Source: Sulfurihydrogenibium sp.
GTDB lineage: Bacteria; Aquificota; Aquificia; Aquificales; Hydrogenothermaceae
Direction of reading: 5' to 3'
DNA length: 41,389 bases
Assembly (NCBI RefSeq): GCF_028276765.1
Contig: NZ_JAPYVU010000009.1
Coordinates: 1 to 41,389 of the forward strand
This document shows positions 33,364 through 41,389 of the stretch, piece after piece; within the stretch, counting starts at the first letter, position 1; each line of letters starts with the position of its first letter. The position numbers were made by a program, and so were the translations under genes. The notes below the pieces were generated by a model. That model was not told the DNA's origin, made no database searches, and was given only the letters and a program-made list of their open reading frames with translations.

Positions 33364-34274
33364 TGTTTCTTTTCACCTTTTGCCATTCTGATTGCATGTT
33401 TTAACAATGGCGCAATCATTCTTAAATTATCTTTTACTCCGCCGGTGCTACCTGGTAAATTGATTATTAAGGTATGGTCTCCTGCTATACCGCAAACAGC
33501 TCTTGATAAAAGAGATTTTGGAGTAAATTTAATCCCAACGATTCTCATAGCTTCGGAAAAGCCTATCATCTCTTTTTCTATCACTTCTCTCGTTGCTTCC
33601 GGTGTATTATCTCTTTTACTAAATCCTGTTCCGCCTGTTGTAAAGATAATATCGACTTTATCTATTAAAGATTTGAGTTTTTCTACTAATTTTTCCTTAT
33701 CATCAGGAAGAATTGTATAATCCACAACCTTGCCACCAAATTCATTTTCGATAATATCTATTGCTGTTTTTCCGCTTTTGTCTTGAGCCTCACCTTTATA
33801 GCAGGAATCACTTAAAGTGATTACCGCACAGTTTAAGCCAGAAAGGTCTTCTTCATAGTCAGATTTTCCACCTTTTTTAGATAAAAGTTTAATATCTGAG
33901 ATAATCATATTTTTATCAAAAGCTTTACACATATCATACACATTTAAAAGTGCAGCAGAAACTGCCGTTAAAGCTTCCATTTCTACGCCGGTTCTACCAA
34001 TACATCTAACAAAAGATTTTGCATATACTCCATCTTCATGAAGCTCAACTTCTACAAAAGCTTGGTCTATCATGATAGGATGACAAAAAGGTAATATCTC
34101 AGGTGTTTTTTTTGCCCCCATCATTCCAGCCATCATAGAAGCTGTGAGCACATCTCCCTTTGGAATTTGTTTATTCCTTATAAGCTCTACCGTTTCCTTC
34201 GACAAGTATATTTTCCCTTCAGCTGTTGCCTCTCGGATAGTTTCAAACTTTATAGAAACATCTACCATTTTCAT
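33360..34274 (-). CDS. moaCB: Fused molybdenum cofactor biosynthesis protein MoaC-MoaB
   Basis: A 304-residue fusion of two steps in molybdopterin synthesis. Residues 1 to about 145 are MoaC, which with MoaA forms cyclic pyranopterin monophosphate: KGDVLTASMMAGMMGAKKT, LPFCHPI, GVEMEALTAVSAALLNVYDMCKA and the terminal GGKS. Residues about 147-304 are MoaB/MogA-like, the MPT adenylyltransferase fold: VITLSDSCYKGEAQDKSG, FTTGGTGFSKRDNTPEAT and INLPGSTGGVKDNLRMI. No linker problem or frameshift is seen. It starts behind TAGGAGAG, 12 bases after the carbonic anhydrase gene. Other moa genes are not in the window. The fusion guarantees equal amounts of enzymes that act two steps apart. Confidence 0.93.
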   Translation of the reverse strand: MKMVDVSIKFETIREATAEGKIYLSKETVELIRNKQIPKGDVLTASMMAGMMGAKKTPEILPFCHPIMIDQAFVEVELHEDGVYAKSFVRCIGRTGVEMEALTAVSAALLNVYDMCKAFDKNMIISDIKLLSKKGGKSDYEEDLSGLNCAVITLSDSCYKGEAQDKSGKTAIDIIENEFGGKVVDYTILPDDKEKLVEKLKSLIDKVDIIFTTGGTGFSKRDNTPEATREVIEKEMIGFSEAMRIVGIKFTPKSLLSRAVCGIAGDHTLIINLPGSTGGVKDNLRMIAPLLKHAIRMAKGEKKH

Positions 34275-34286
34275 GATTTCTCTCTC

Positions 34287-34910
34287 CTAAGTTATTAGTT
34301 TAAACGTTCCATCTTCCATATCGTAGTTATAAATGTCTCCAGTATCTATGACATAATACCAGCCATATATGTTTAATTTTCCATCTTCAAATCGTTCTTT
34401 TACAAATGGATATGTCAAAAGATTTTTAATCTGATTTACTATGTTTATCTGTTCAACTGCCATCTCTAATTTAAGTTCATTATTTTCTGTACAAATTTTC
34501 TTCGCATAATCGACCGATGGTTCTATCAATTCTATCCATTTTTTAACATGTGGAATGTTTTCTAAATTTTCTTTATGTAGTGCACTATAACATCCGCCAC
34601 AGTTTGAGTGTCCGCAGACTACTATATTTTCAACATTTAAAACTAAAACTGCGTACTCTATGGCAGAAGTTGTTGCAACATATTCTTGTGTATCTCTATA
34701 CGGTGGTACTATATTGGCTATGTTTCTAACTGTAAAAAGCTCGCCGGGCATAGTTTTTGTTATTAAATCTGGAATTATCCTAGAGTCTGAACATCCAATA
34801 AATAATGTATGTGGATTTTGTTTATCCTTAAGTTTTTCAAATATATCTTTGTATTTTTCAAAATCTTCATTTTTAAACTTGTATATACCTTCAAATAATT
34901 TTTTCCCCAT
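34287..34910 (-). CDS. Beta-class carbonic anhydrase
   Basis: A 207-residue zinc enzyme interconverting CO2 and bicarbonate. Zinc ligands are Cys40 (GCSDSR, with the Asp42-Arg44 dyad), His101 and Cys104 (CGHSNCGGC). The strand VRNIANIVPP is also typical. There is no signal peptide, so it is cytoplasmic. It would supply bicarbonate or CO2 to carbon fixation, which fits an autotroph, and the neighbouring purine and riboflavin genes may simply share growth-linked expression. It starts behind GAGGGG, 10 bases after hpt. Confidence 0.94.
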   Translation of the reverse strand: MGKKLFEGIYKFKNEDFEKYKDIFEKLKDKQNPHTLFIGCSDSRIIPDLITKTMPGELFTVRNIANIVPPYRDTQEYVATTSAIEYAVLVLNVENIVVCGHSNCGGCYSALHKENLENIPHVKKWIELIEPSVDYAKKICTENNELKLEMAVEQINIVNQIKNLLTYPFVKERFEDGKLNIYGWYYVIDTGDIYNYDMEDGTFKLIT

Positions 34911-34920
34911 ATAAAACCCC

Positions 34921-35448
34921 TCAAACTACCGCATAAATTTCTTTTAAGTTTCTTCCTTCTTCTGCCCAATCAAGTCCATATCCAACCACAAATTTATCCG
35001 GAATTTCAAACCCGTAAAAATCAGCATTATAATCTACTTCTCTTCTTTCTCTTTTATCTAAAAGCACACAGGTTTTTAATTTTTTTGGCTCTCTTAAAGA
35101 TAACGCTTCAACTAAAGCTTTTAAAGTTCTTCCTGTATCTATAATGTCGTCAACAATCAAGACGTTTTTATCTTTAATGTCAACAGACATATCTTTTATA
35201 AAGATAACCTCTCCAAAACTTTCCATCCCTGTTTTATAGGAAGATACCTGCATAAAATCAATAAAAATTTTTCCTTCCAAATTTCTTACCAAATCAGCAA
35301 AAAACATAAATGAACCTTTTAAAATACCTATAACATAAAGCTCTTCGCCATTGAATTCTCTACTTATAGCTTTTGCAAGCTCTTTGACTTTTTCTTGAAT
35401 TTTGTCTTCCGGTATTAAAAGTTCTAATTTTCTTCCTCTTATCTCCAT
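34921..35448 (-). CDS. hpt: Hypoxanthine phosphoribosyltransferase
   Basis: This enzyme salvages hypoxanthine or guanine by joining it to PRPP. The PRPP-binding motif VLIVDDIIDTGRT is at about 96-107, preceded by LKGSFMFFADLVR (loop I) and the flexible loop SSYKTGMES. The late DKFVVGYGLDW is the purine-contact region of HPRTs and separates it from PyrR or Xpt. Length (175) is typical. The start ATG directly follows the stop of the GNAT gene with no gap, so the two are co-transcribed. Confidence 0.93.
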   Translation of the reverse strand: MEIRGRKLELLIPEDKIQEKVKELAKAISREFNGEELYVIGILKGSFMFFADLVRNLEGKIFIDFMQVSSYKTGMESFGEVIFIKDMSVDIKDKNVLIVDDIIDTGRTLKALVEALSLREPKKLKTCVLLDKRERREVDYNADFYGFEIPDKFVVGYGLDWAEEGRNLKEIYAVV

Positions 35449-35865
35449 TTATAGCTCCTTTTTCATCAAAATTGCATCATCTGAGTTTGAATAATACTTT
35501 TCTCTATAACCATATTCATAAAAACCAAACTTTTTATATAGATTGATCGCTCTTGAATTTTTTGAAGAAACTTCTAAGTAGCAAATCTTTACGTTATTCT
35601 CTTTTAGCTTATTCAAAAGATACTCTAACAAAATTTTACCATATCCCAAACCTTGAAACTCTTTTTTGACAGCTATTAGAAAAAGCTCTGCTTCATCTAA
35701 AATATAAAAGTAGCTTAAAAATCCTATGATTTGACCATTTATTTCTAAAACTGTTGGATTGTTGTTTTCGCTAAAAAAAGAGTCATCAAAATCTTTTTCA
35801 AAGATATCTCTTAAGAAACTTTTTACTATTTCTTTCTCGTTTGGGTTTAATGGTCTAAAAGTCAT
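35449..35865 (-). CDS. GNAT-family N-acetyltransferase (RimI-like)
   Basis: A 138-residue acetyltransferase. The acetyl-CoA binding segment is VKKEFQGLGYGKILLEYLL (the Q/R-x-x-G-x-G/A pattern), followed by ICYLEVSSKNSRAINLYKKFGF (motif B), as in RimI-type enzymes that acetylate protein N-termini. The substrate cannot be told from sequence. It overlaps the end of the cytochrome gene by 11 bases and abuts hpt, so it is a middle gene of the operon. Confidence 0.85.
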   Translation of the reverse strand: MTFRPLNPNEKEIVKSFLRDIFEKDFDDSFFSENNNPTVLEINGQIIGFLSYFYILDEAELFLIAVKKEFQGLGYGKILLEYLLNKLKENNVKICYLEVSSKNSRAINLYKKFGFYEYGYREKYYSNSDDAILMKKEL

Positions 35866-36772
35866 AGGATGCTATTTTTTCTGGTTTTTCCTGCCAAGAT
35901 AATTTTCTGCTTAAAACTATTCTAACTTTGTCAAATTCTGCTACTGAGTTAAATTCTAAGACTTTTTCTTTGCCATTTACAAATGGATCATTTGGAAGAA
36001 CTGTTATGCTGTCAGAATAAACATCCTTACCACCTTTTAAAAAGGTTACATCAACGTAGTATTTAGGCTTTCCGTTATCTGCTGTTGGTACATTATGGGG
36101 AACTTTTTTATTTAAGATTGTGAGTTTTAATGTCTTGTCTGTTTTCTCTGCTTTTACTTCAAAAAATTCTGGTTTTGATTTTGGAACTATAAATCCGTGA
36201 TGATGAACTTCCTTTGGTAAGTGCATGTATGTAAATGGAAATTTTTGAATCAAGCTTCCTTTTTCCGCAGGCATATGACATTGCTGACAGTTTTTGTCCG
36301 TGCCAACCATTTTCCATTGTTTGTACGTTTCTTGATGGCATCCTGAACATATTTCTGCTTTTGTATATGTTAAATCTTGTGTTGACGGATGGGGTGGAGA
36401 AAATACATCGTAAGGTCCATGCATGCTTTTTGTAGAATCTCTAAAGTGGCAGGCTACGCAGTTAACTCCATCCTCTCTGTGTGCATCTCTAAGCTTTGGT
36501 TTTTCATTAATTGTTATCTCATAAGGTGCATGACATGAAAGACATTTTTCTTTTGAATAATTTTCACTTCCTCTTTTAAATTCTGGGCTTATCCAAGACA
36601 TTGCATGCCTTGATTCTTTAAACTGATTGTATATATTCTCATGACATTCTGCACATCTTTTTGAAGTTGGTCTTTCAAGTAAATCTTTTTCCTGAAAAAA
36701 CTCTAAACCTTTTTCACAGGAGGTTAAAAATATAGATATCATCAAAAGTGTCAGATAGTTTAAATATCGCAT
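35855..36772 (-). CDS. Pentahaem c-type cytochrome lipoprotein
   Basis: A 305-residue exported cytochrome. The N-terminus is a lipoprotein signal ([14 protein letters not shown], Cys19), so it should be anchored outside the inner membrane. Five CxxCH sites bind haem: CAECH (40-44), CLSCH (77-81), CVACH (105-109), CSGCH (142-146) and CQQCH (162-166). The pattern recalls cytochrome c554-type multihaem proteins. Residues after about 175 contain a His cluster (EVHHHGF) and a beta-rich domain with [12 protein letters not shown], seen in several multihaem oxidoreductase-associated proteins. The redox partner is unknown. It overlaps ribBA by 13 bases, an unexpected neighbour. Confidence 0.88.
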   Translation of the reverse strand: MRYLNYLTLLMISIFLTSCEKGLEFFQEKDLLERPTSKRCAECHENIYNQFKESRHAMSWISPEFKRGSENYSKEKCLSCHAPYEITINEKPKLRDAHREDGVNCVACHFRDSTKSMHGPYDVFSPPHPSTQDLTYTKAEICSGCHQETYKQWKMVGTDKNCQQCHMPAEKGSLIQKFPFTYMHLPKEVHHHGFIVPKSKPEFFEVKAEKTDKTLKLTILNKKVPHNVPTADNGKPKYYVDVTFLKGGKDVYSDSITVLPNDPFVNGKEKVLEFNSVAEFDKVRIVLSRKLSWQEKPEKIASYDF

Positions 36773-38001
36773 TTTAAGTCTTCCAATCCTTCTATCATAT
36801 GTCCAAGTTTATCTTTTTTAGCTTTTATATACTTTTCATTATGTGGATTTGTTTGTGTAACAATAGGCACCCTTTCAACGATCTCAAGTCCAAAACCTTC
36901 TAAAGCTACTATCTTTCTTGGATTATTCGTCATAAGTCTCATTTTTCTAACACCAAGGTCTAACAAAATTTGGGCTCCTGTTCCAAAATCTCTTAAATCT
37001 GCATTAAATCCGAGTTTATGATTTGCTTCCACTGTATCATAACCCTCATCTTGAAGCCTGTATGCTTTTAGTTTATTGATAATTCCAATACCTCTTCCCT
37101 CGTGCCCTCTCATGTATACTAAAACACCTTTGCCTTCTTCGGCTATCTTTTGAAGTGCTAAGTGTAATTGATTTTGACAATCACATCTTAAAGAACCAAA
37201 TATATCACCTGTCAAACATTCTGAGTGAACCCTTACAAGAACAGGCTCATCTTCTTTTATCTCTCCCATCACAAGTGCCACATGCTCAGTATTATCAACT
37301 AAACTTTTATAACCATATATCTTAAACACACCATACTTTGTAGGTAAGAATGCCTCTGCTTCTCTTGAAACAAGCTTTTCTTTTTTTAATCTGTATTTAA
37401 CTAAGTCTGCAATTGTAATGATTTTAAGATTATGTTTTTTGGCAAACTCCATCAAATCTGGAAGTCTTGCCATTGTGCCATCTTCTTTCATAATTTCACA
37501 TATAACGCCGGCAGGATATAAACCTGCAAGTCTTGCAAGGTCAACAGAAGCTTCTGTATGTCCTGTTCTTTCTAATACTCCACCTTTTTTAGCCATCAAT
37601 GGGAATACGTGTCCCGGTCTTACAAAATCCTGTGGTTTAGCTTCTGGACTAACTGCTAATTTTATCGTAGTTGCTCTTTCATAAGCAGATATACCTGTTG
37701 TTATTCCATATTTTGGATGTGCATCAATAGATACACAAAAAGCAGTGCCTTTTGGGTCTGTGTTGTTTGTTGTCATTAGTTGGATATCAAGCTCTTTAAG
37801 TCTTTCCGGTAGCATAGTTAAGCAGATTAACCCTCTACCTTCTTTTGCCATAAAATTTATGATTTCTGGCGTTACCTTTTCTGCTGCACAAACAAGGTCT
37901 CCTTCATTTTCTCTGTCTGGGTCATCTACAACAATAACCATTTTTCCGTTTAGAATATCTTCTATGGCTTCATCTATGGTGTTAAATTTAAAATCTGTCA
38001 T
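36760..38001 (-). CDS. ribBA: Bifunctional riboflavin biosynthesis protein RibBA
   Basis: A 413-residue two-domain enzyme. The N-terminal RibB part makes 3,4-dihydroxy-2-butanone 4-phosphate from ribulose 5-phosphate: [32 protein letters not shown] and ICEIMKEDG. The C-terminal RibA part is GTP cyclohydrolase II, with zinc cysteines in [17 protein letters not shown] and the catalytic region [16 protein letters not shown], then [13 protein letters not shown]. Both halves look intact. The ATG follows GGGGGAAG and overlaps the upstream gene's TGA by 4 bases. No FMN riboswitch is visible upstream, where the small coil protein gene lies. Confidence 0.96.
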   Translation of the reverse strand: MTDFKFNTIDEAIEDILNGKMVIVVDDPDRENEGDLVCAAEKVTPEIINFMAKEGRGLICLTMLPERLKELDIQLMTTNNTDPKGTAFCVSIDAHPKYGITTGISAYERATTIKLAVSPEAKPQDFVRPGHVFPLMAKKGGVLERTGHTEASVDLARLAGLYPAGVICEIMKEDGTMARLPDLMEFAKKHNLKIITIADLVKYRLKKEKLVSREAEAFLPTKYGVFKIYGYKSLVDNTEHVALVMGEIKEDEPVLVRVHSECLTGDIFGSLRCDCQNQLHLALQKIAEEGKGVLVYMRGHEGRGIGIINKLKAYRLQDEGYDTVEANHKLGFNADLRDFGTGAQILLDLGVRKMRLMTNNPRKIVALEGFGLEIVERVPIVTQTNPHNEKYIKAKKDKLGHMIEGLEDLKCDI

Positions 38002-38393
38002 TGACTTCCCCCAAAAATCTTTTCTTTAATCATTTTAATAAAATTTTCTACTTTTTCAATAATCGTTTCAATAAACGACTCTTCTTTTTTAGGCGGCTGA
38101 ACCCCAACTAATTTCCTAATCTCTTCTTCTGCCTTTTTCTCTGCTTCTTTGTCTTTATCCTTTGGTTTTTCTTCATTTGCATCAGAATTTTCAGATTGGT
38201 TTTTGTCTTCTTCTTTTAATGATTTAAGCTTATCTATAGAAGTTTTATATGTAATTGAAGAATTTTCTTCATTTGATTTATTGTTACTTTCTTCAAAAAC
38301 AACCGAATGATATTTTTCTTGCCATTTTCCAACGTTTTGAGAGACATAATAACCTATCGCTATTAAAATTAGTATAATTAACCATTTTTTCAT
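37998..38393 (-). CDS. Membrane-anchored, charged coil protein of unknown function
   Basis: A 131-residue protein that I do not recognise. One N-terminal hydrophobic helix ([15 protein letters not shown]) acts as signal anchor. It is followed by a very polar, Lys/Glu/Asn-rich middle ([20 protein letters not shown]), probably disordered or coiled-coil, and a C-terminal amphipathic helix (about 105-125). The bulk should lie in the periplasm. The start follows AAGGAAG. It is the first gene of the eight-gene operon and overlaps ribBA by 4 bases. It may be a spacer or scaffold protein; nothing more can be said. Confidence 0.65.
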   Translation of the reverse strand: MKKWLIILILIAIGYYVSQNVGKWQEKYHSVVFEESNNKSNEENSSITYKTSIDKLKSLKEEDKNQSENSDANEEKPKDKDKEAEKKAEEEIRKLVGVQPPKKEESFIETIIEKVENFIKMIKEKIFGGSQ

Positions 38394-38558
38394 TTATTGC
38401 TTCCTTTTTAATATAATCCCTATTAAATATATCGGATGAAAAATTCAATATTCAAATTCGATAAAAGAGGTAGGAGATTCTTCGCTGGCTGTAGGATGGC
38501 AAACAAAGTTATTCTTCCTCTAATGCTTACCATTCAATCTTTCTTTAACCTGCCATCG

Positions 38559-38607
38559 TATATTAAGTATACCAAAAATTTTTAAACTTTAAGAGAATAA
38601 GTTTTAT
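38559..38607. repeat. 48-bp sequence repeated in inverse at 302-350
   Basis: This is the reverse complement of 302-350 with about two differences. It immediately precedes the family 2 element at 38613-38793. Confidence 0.6.
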
Positions 38608-38612
38608 AATAA

Positions 38613-38793
38613 TACCTTGGGTGAGAAATTAGCGGTTTTTGTAAAATTTAAAAATGAGATCCTTTGGCCTTACAGCCTTAGGATGACAAGGAAAAGGTTG
38701 ATTAATAAGTGTTAAGGAAGGATAACCTTATTCGTCATTCTGCAGCCGGCGAAAAATCTTATGTTTTTAATGAACTTCTCACCCGACGTATTA
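38613..38793 (+). repeat. Palindromic repeat family 2 copy
   Basis: It runs from CCTTGGGTGAGAAATTAGC to CTTCTCACCCGACG, with inner arms GAGATCCTTTGGCC and GTCATTCTGCAGCCGGCG. A worn partial copy (about 38468-38505) lies before it. Confidence 0.75.
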
Positions 38794-38842
38794 TTTTCTC
38801 AGTTAAAATTAAATACACAAAATCAAAAAATGGAATGTTTAC

Positions 38843-39175
38843 ATGAGAAAAACAGAACGGTGCTACATAGCAAATGCTACAGGTTTTGCCTATGGAGATA
38901 TTTATAAGCAAAGTAGATTTTATCAAAAGACTAACTTTTTATAGCTGATAAAGGTTATGATTCAATAAGTGTAATACAAAAAATCTTAGACATTGGACTT
39001 ATTCCTGCTATAAAGATAAAGCAAACTCTTAGAATAAAAATAAAGCATCTATTGAGACAGTTATCAAAGGAAAATAAAGAACAAAGCAAATTCAGTGTTT
39101 AGAGTTAAAAGAGAAGATTTTGGAATTTCTACATGATTTTAATTTGTGTATTTTTATTTATCTTATCAATCTTAA
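38843..39175 (+). pseudogene. Degenerate DDE transposase remnant
   Basis: The sequence reads in pieces in several frames. MRKTERCYIANATGFAYGD ends at a stop; it continues in another frame as IADKGYDSISVIQKILDIGL (the ADKGYDS motif is common in IS4/IS5-superfamily transposases), then as NKASIETVIKGK and KANSVFRVKREDFG. At least three frame shifts or stops are needed, so it is dead. The family cannot be fixed from this remnant. Confidence 0.65.
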
Positions 39176-39180
39176 TTTAA

Positions 39181-39331
39181 GAGTGTTCCAAAAACTCAAA
39201 TTGTCATTCTGCAGCCGGCGAAGAATCTCATATTTTTCTTTTCAAGTCAAAAAATCAAAAAAGAGATCCTTTGGTCTTCGATCTCAGGATAGCAAGGAAA
39301 GATAAATTTACAAAAATTTTGGGACACCCTC
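39181..39331 (+). repeat. Palindromic repeat family 1, full-length copy
   Basis: Left end GAGTGTTCCAAAAACTC, GTCATTCTGCAGCCGGCG, centre CTTTTCAAGTCAAAAAATC, right arm GAGATCCTTTGGTC, right end AATTTTGGGACACCCTC. It is inserted right after the transposase relic. Confidence 0.85.
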
Positions 39332-39494
39332 ATCTTAATTTTGAGAAGAAGTTTTTTGATTTTTGGAACAGGGTCAGTAAAAAGTAATAAAGATAAGATA
39401 AATGTTAACCATACCTTACGAAGTTTGAGCTACAAATCTAAATTTTTCAGTAATAAATGATTTAATGTTGGTTAAAAAAATTTAAAAAAAATGT

Positions 39495-39553
39495 GATATA
39501 ATTCCCGGCTTTTGGAAAAAGTTTTCGGTAAAGTCTAATCTTTTTTAAGATTA
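39495..39553 (+). promoter_or_regulatory. Extended -10 promoter and leader hairpin of the CopD-like operon
   Basis: TGATATAAT (39494-39502) is an extended -10. The leader then contains TAATCTT (39536-39542) and AAGATTA (39547-39553), a 7-bp A/T-rich hairpin. About 175 bases separate the -10 from the GTG start. There is no clear -35. Confidence 0.45.
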
Positions 39554-39677
39554 TTTTGATATCTTTGGAGGGATGTAGCGGTTAAGTATTTTTGAAATCT
39601 TATTTTCGACTTGGACAATATCTTGCATTGAACTTAATTTTAGGATAAAATTGTCTTTAATTTTAAAGGAGTTTACT

Positions 39678-40127
39678 GTGAAAGAATTAGTCTTAACAAT
39701 TCATATAATTTTGGCTACATTATGGATAGGCGGTATGCTATTTATGGTTTTTGTACTATCTCCATATGTCAGAAATCTACCAAACAGTGTTGAGGTATTT
39801 CAAAAAGTTGGGAAAAGATTTTCTATTATTGGAACGTTTATAGGCTTACCTTTGCTTTTTATTACCGGAATAGGAAACATGCATAATTTAGGTGTTTCTT
39901 TTAACGATTTGATAAACAGGTCCTCTGAGTATGCATCAACACTGCATGATAAGATTCAGCTTTTCTTGCTAACTTTCTTTTTAGCAGTATTACATGACCT
40001 ATACTTTGGTCCAAGGTCCCATTTAAATGAAAAATTTAGAATAATGACACGAATTATTGGAATAATCAATCTCATAATTGGAGTGGTTATTATCTATTAT
40101 GCAGCAAAATTGAGATTTGGGGGTTAA
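39678..40127 (+). CDS. CopD-like membrane protein
   Basis: The start is taken as GTG at 39678, behind AAAGGAG with 6-base spacing; an upstream TTG would put that site inside the gene. The 149-residue product has four membrane helices. Helix 1 (LVLTIHIILATLWIGGMLFM) carries the H-x(7)-W-x-G-G-x-L/M pattern of CopD-type proteins, which may bind copper or haem. A second His is in LAVLHDLYFGPRSH. Its role is unknown. It overlaps nothing, but the Rrf2 regulator gene begins one base after its stop, so regulator and membrane protein are expressed together. Confidence 0.72.
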   Translation: MKELVLTIHIILATLWIGGMLFMVFVLSPYVRNLPNSVEVFQKVGKRFSIIGTFIGLPLLFITGIGNMHNLGVSFNDLINRSSEYASTLHDKIQLFLLTFFLAVLHDLYFGPRSHLNEKFRIMTRIIGIINLIIGVVIIYYAAKLRFGG

Positions 40128-40128
40128 G

Positions 40129-40557
40129 ATGTTATCAGAATCTGTTAAAGATTGTATAAGAGCTTTAATCTATCTTGCTATAAATCAAGAGAAAAGCTAT
40201 GTTTCCGTAAAAGAAATAGCTGAAAAATTAAATCTTCCTTTCCATTATTTAGCAAAAAACGTTCAAAAACTTGTAAAATCTGGAATTCTTGATTCTTATA
40301 GAGGTCCAAAGGGTGGTATAGTTTTTAAACAGCCAATAGAAAGCATAAAAATAATAGACATTATTAAATCATTAGATGATGATAGATTATTCAAATCTTG
40401 TATTTTAGGGTTCGAGGAATGTAGTGATGAAAATCCATGTGCCATTCATAATAGATGGGTCGTTGAGAGAAATCATTTGTATAATCTTTTTAACACATCT
40501 CTTAAAGATATAGTGGAAGATATTAAGCAAGGAAGAATTAGCAACGTAAAATTATGA
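40129..40557 (+). CDS. Rrf2-family Fe-S transcriptional regulator
   Basis: The start is the ATG at 40129; an in-frame TTG four codons earlier overlaps the previous gene. The 142-residue protein has the Rrf2 winged helix-turn-helix: SVKEIAEKLNLPFHYLAKNVQKL, then SYRGPKGGIVF. It also has a ligand set like IscR and NsrR: Cys91, Cys98, Cys104 and His107 (CILGFEEC, NPCAIH). E. coli IscR uses Cys92, Cys98, Cys104 and His107 for a [2Fe-2S] cluster, so this protein very likely senses Fe-S status, NO or redox state. Its position between the CopD-like gene and lipB suggests control of this unit. Confidence 0.88.
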   Translation: MLSESVKDCIRALIYLAINQEKSYVSVKEIAEKLNLPFHYLAKNVQKLVKSGILDSYRGPKGGIVFKQPIESIKIIDIIKSLDDDRLFKSCILGFEECSDENPCAIHNRWVVERNHLYNLFNTSLKDIVEDIKQGRISNVKL

Positions 40558-41132
40558 TAGAAATTGTAAATCTTGGATTGATTGATTATCAAGACGGTTT
40601 AAGTATTATGAAAGATTTTCATAAAAAAGCATTAGAGAATAATAAAAACTATCTTTTGATATGTCAGCATTATGATGTTTATACGGTAGGTCAAAATGAA
40701 AATAAAAATTTTCCTGTAAATGTGATAAAAACAGATAGGGGCGGGTCTATAACGTTTCACGGACCCGGTCAGCCGATTTTTTATTTTATTTTTAAAGTTA
40801 AAAGCCCAATTGTTTTTTATAAAAAAGTAGTTAAGTCTTTTGATATTGTCTTTAAATCTCTTTGTGAAAAAATTTATCATGATTTTAAAAATCCTGGATT
40901 TTACATTGAAAATAGAAAGCTTGCATCAATAGGGTTTAAGTATAGCAAAGGTTATTCTTTGCATGGCGTAGCTGTAAATCATTCGGTTGATTTAGATAAA
41001 TTTAATCTAATAAAACCATGTAATTTAGATGGTTACGTTGCAACATCCTTAATCAATGAAGGCATTGAGATTGAATTAGATGAGTTAGTCAGTAGAATAA
41101 CGAATAGCATATTAGAGAATTTTCAAAGGTGA
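40554..41132 (+). CDS. lipB: Lipoyl(octanoyl) transferase
   Basis: This enzyme moves octanoyl groups from acyl carrier protein to lipoyl domains, the first step of lipoate attachment. The 192-residue protein has TDRGGSITFHGPGQ (60-73), Lys122 in RKLASIGF and catalytic Cys156 in KPCNLDG, all LipB hallmarks. It is slightly short for the family. The ATG overlaps the regulator's stop (ATGA), so it is coupled to an Fe-S-sensing regulator. That makes sense because the partner LipA is an Fe-S enzyme; lipA itself is not seen here. Confidence 0.93.
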   Translation: MIEIVNLGLIDYQDGLSIMKDFHKKALENNKNYLLICQHYDVYTVGQNENKNFPVNVIKTDRGGSITFHGPGQPIFYFIFKVKSPIVFYKKVVKSFDIVFKSLCEKIYHDFKNPGFYIENRKLASIGFKYSKGYSLHGVAVNHSVDLDKFNLIKPCNLDGYVATSLINEGIEIELDELVSRITNSILENFQR

Positions 41133-41178
41133 AAAATGAGATAAAGGTGAGTAAATGAGAGAGCGGGAGGTAAAAGGT

Positions 41179-41230
41179 GGAGATTCTTCGCTTAGCTTAT
41201 AATGACGATGTTGTTTTTGAAACAGTCTCT
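41179..41230 (-). repeat. Palindromic repeat family 1 fragment
   Basis: GGAGATTCTTCGCTTAGC, then GATGTTGTTTTTGAAACAGTCTC, matches one arm and end of family 1. The remaining bases to the window edge are A/T-rich, and I see no gene there. Confidence 0.6.
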
Positions 41231-41389
41231 GTTTTATATTGCAATAAACTAAGACGAAATTGTATATGCTTTGTCCAATAATAGAAAATCATAGAATAGT
41301 CTATTTTTTTCTGCATACGTTTTATTGCTTTTCTTTAATTAATTATACACTACGCTAATAATTATTCATTGTTAAAAACCTATTAATAA

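Overview
The window is a low-GC, gene-dense bacterial chromosome segment. It fits a thermophilic, microaerobic chemolithotroph of the Aquificales, most likely close to Sulfurihydrogenibium. The reasons are an archaeal-type S-adenosylmethionine synthetase, small overlapping operons mixing unrelated pathways, a stand-alone atpC, c-type haem proteins fused to bd-oxidase-like membrane domains, and a CRISPR repeat of the GTTCC...CCGTGTGG type I associate with this group. The genus call is from memory of family distribution, not from a search.

Layout. 1-470: decayed IS110-type transposase end and repeat debris. 471-6283: metK, divergent to rpsT, a CAT-anticodon tRNA, tilS, ftsH and tatD. 6507-8593: a flavin-reductase-like protein and a class II photolyase. 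9060-10004: an exported truncated haemoglobin with a second flavin-reductase-like protein. 9979-12739: a LytS-type histidine kinase, a CrtI-like oxidoreductase and a small unknown. 12904-15853: a bd-oxidase-like operon of two membrane proteins, each ending in a monohaem cytochrome c domain, plus a 67-residue membrane protein. 16360-18638: a 38-residue membrane peptide, a CopD-like protein, a LytTR response regulator and a DUF523-DUF1722 protein. 19210-23934: murA, prmC, a TRIC-type channel, sfsA and ruvB, divergent to an EVE-domain gene. 25226-26505: a CRISPR array with no cas genes nearby. 26559-31420: rimO, mtnA, yvcK and nadB in a tightly overlapping operon. 31421-32445: a promoter, a strongly structured non-coding stretch and atpC. 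32848-38393: an eight-gene operon (unknown, ribBA, pentahaem lipoprotein, GNAT, hpt, beta carbonic anhydrase, moaC-moaB fusion, DUF4416). 39678-41132: a CopD-like protein, an Fe-S-type Rrf2 regulator and lipB.

Almost every gap between operons holds copies of two related palindromic repeat families (about 140-185 bp, with terminal inverted repeats). One copy supplies the stop codon of tatD. The distal end of the CRISPR array has palindromic elements in place of normal spacers.

The best candidates for something undescribed are: (1) the paired cytochrome-c-tailed bd-like complex, with a terminator hairpin inside its third gene, flanked by a split LytS/LytTR system; (2) the knotted RNA-like leader in front of atpC; and (3) the decayed CRISPR trailer carrying palindromic elements. 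Several starts were moved from the longest reading frame to the codon behind a good Shine-Dalgarno sequence, as noted in the entries.
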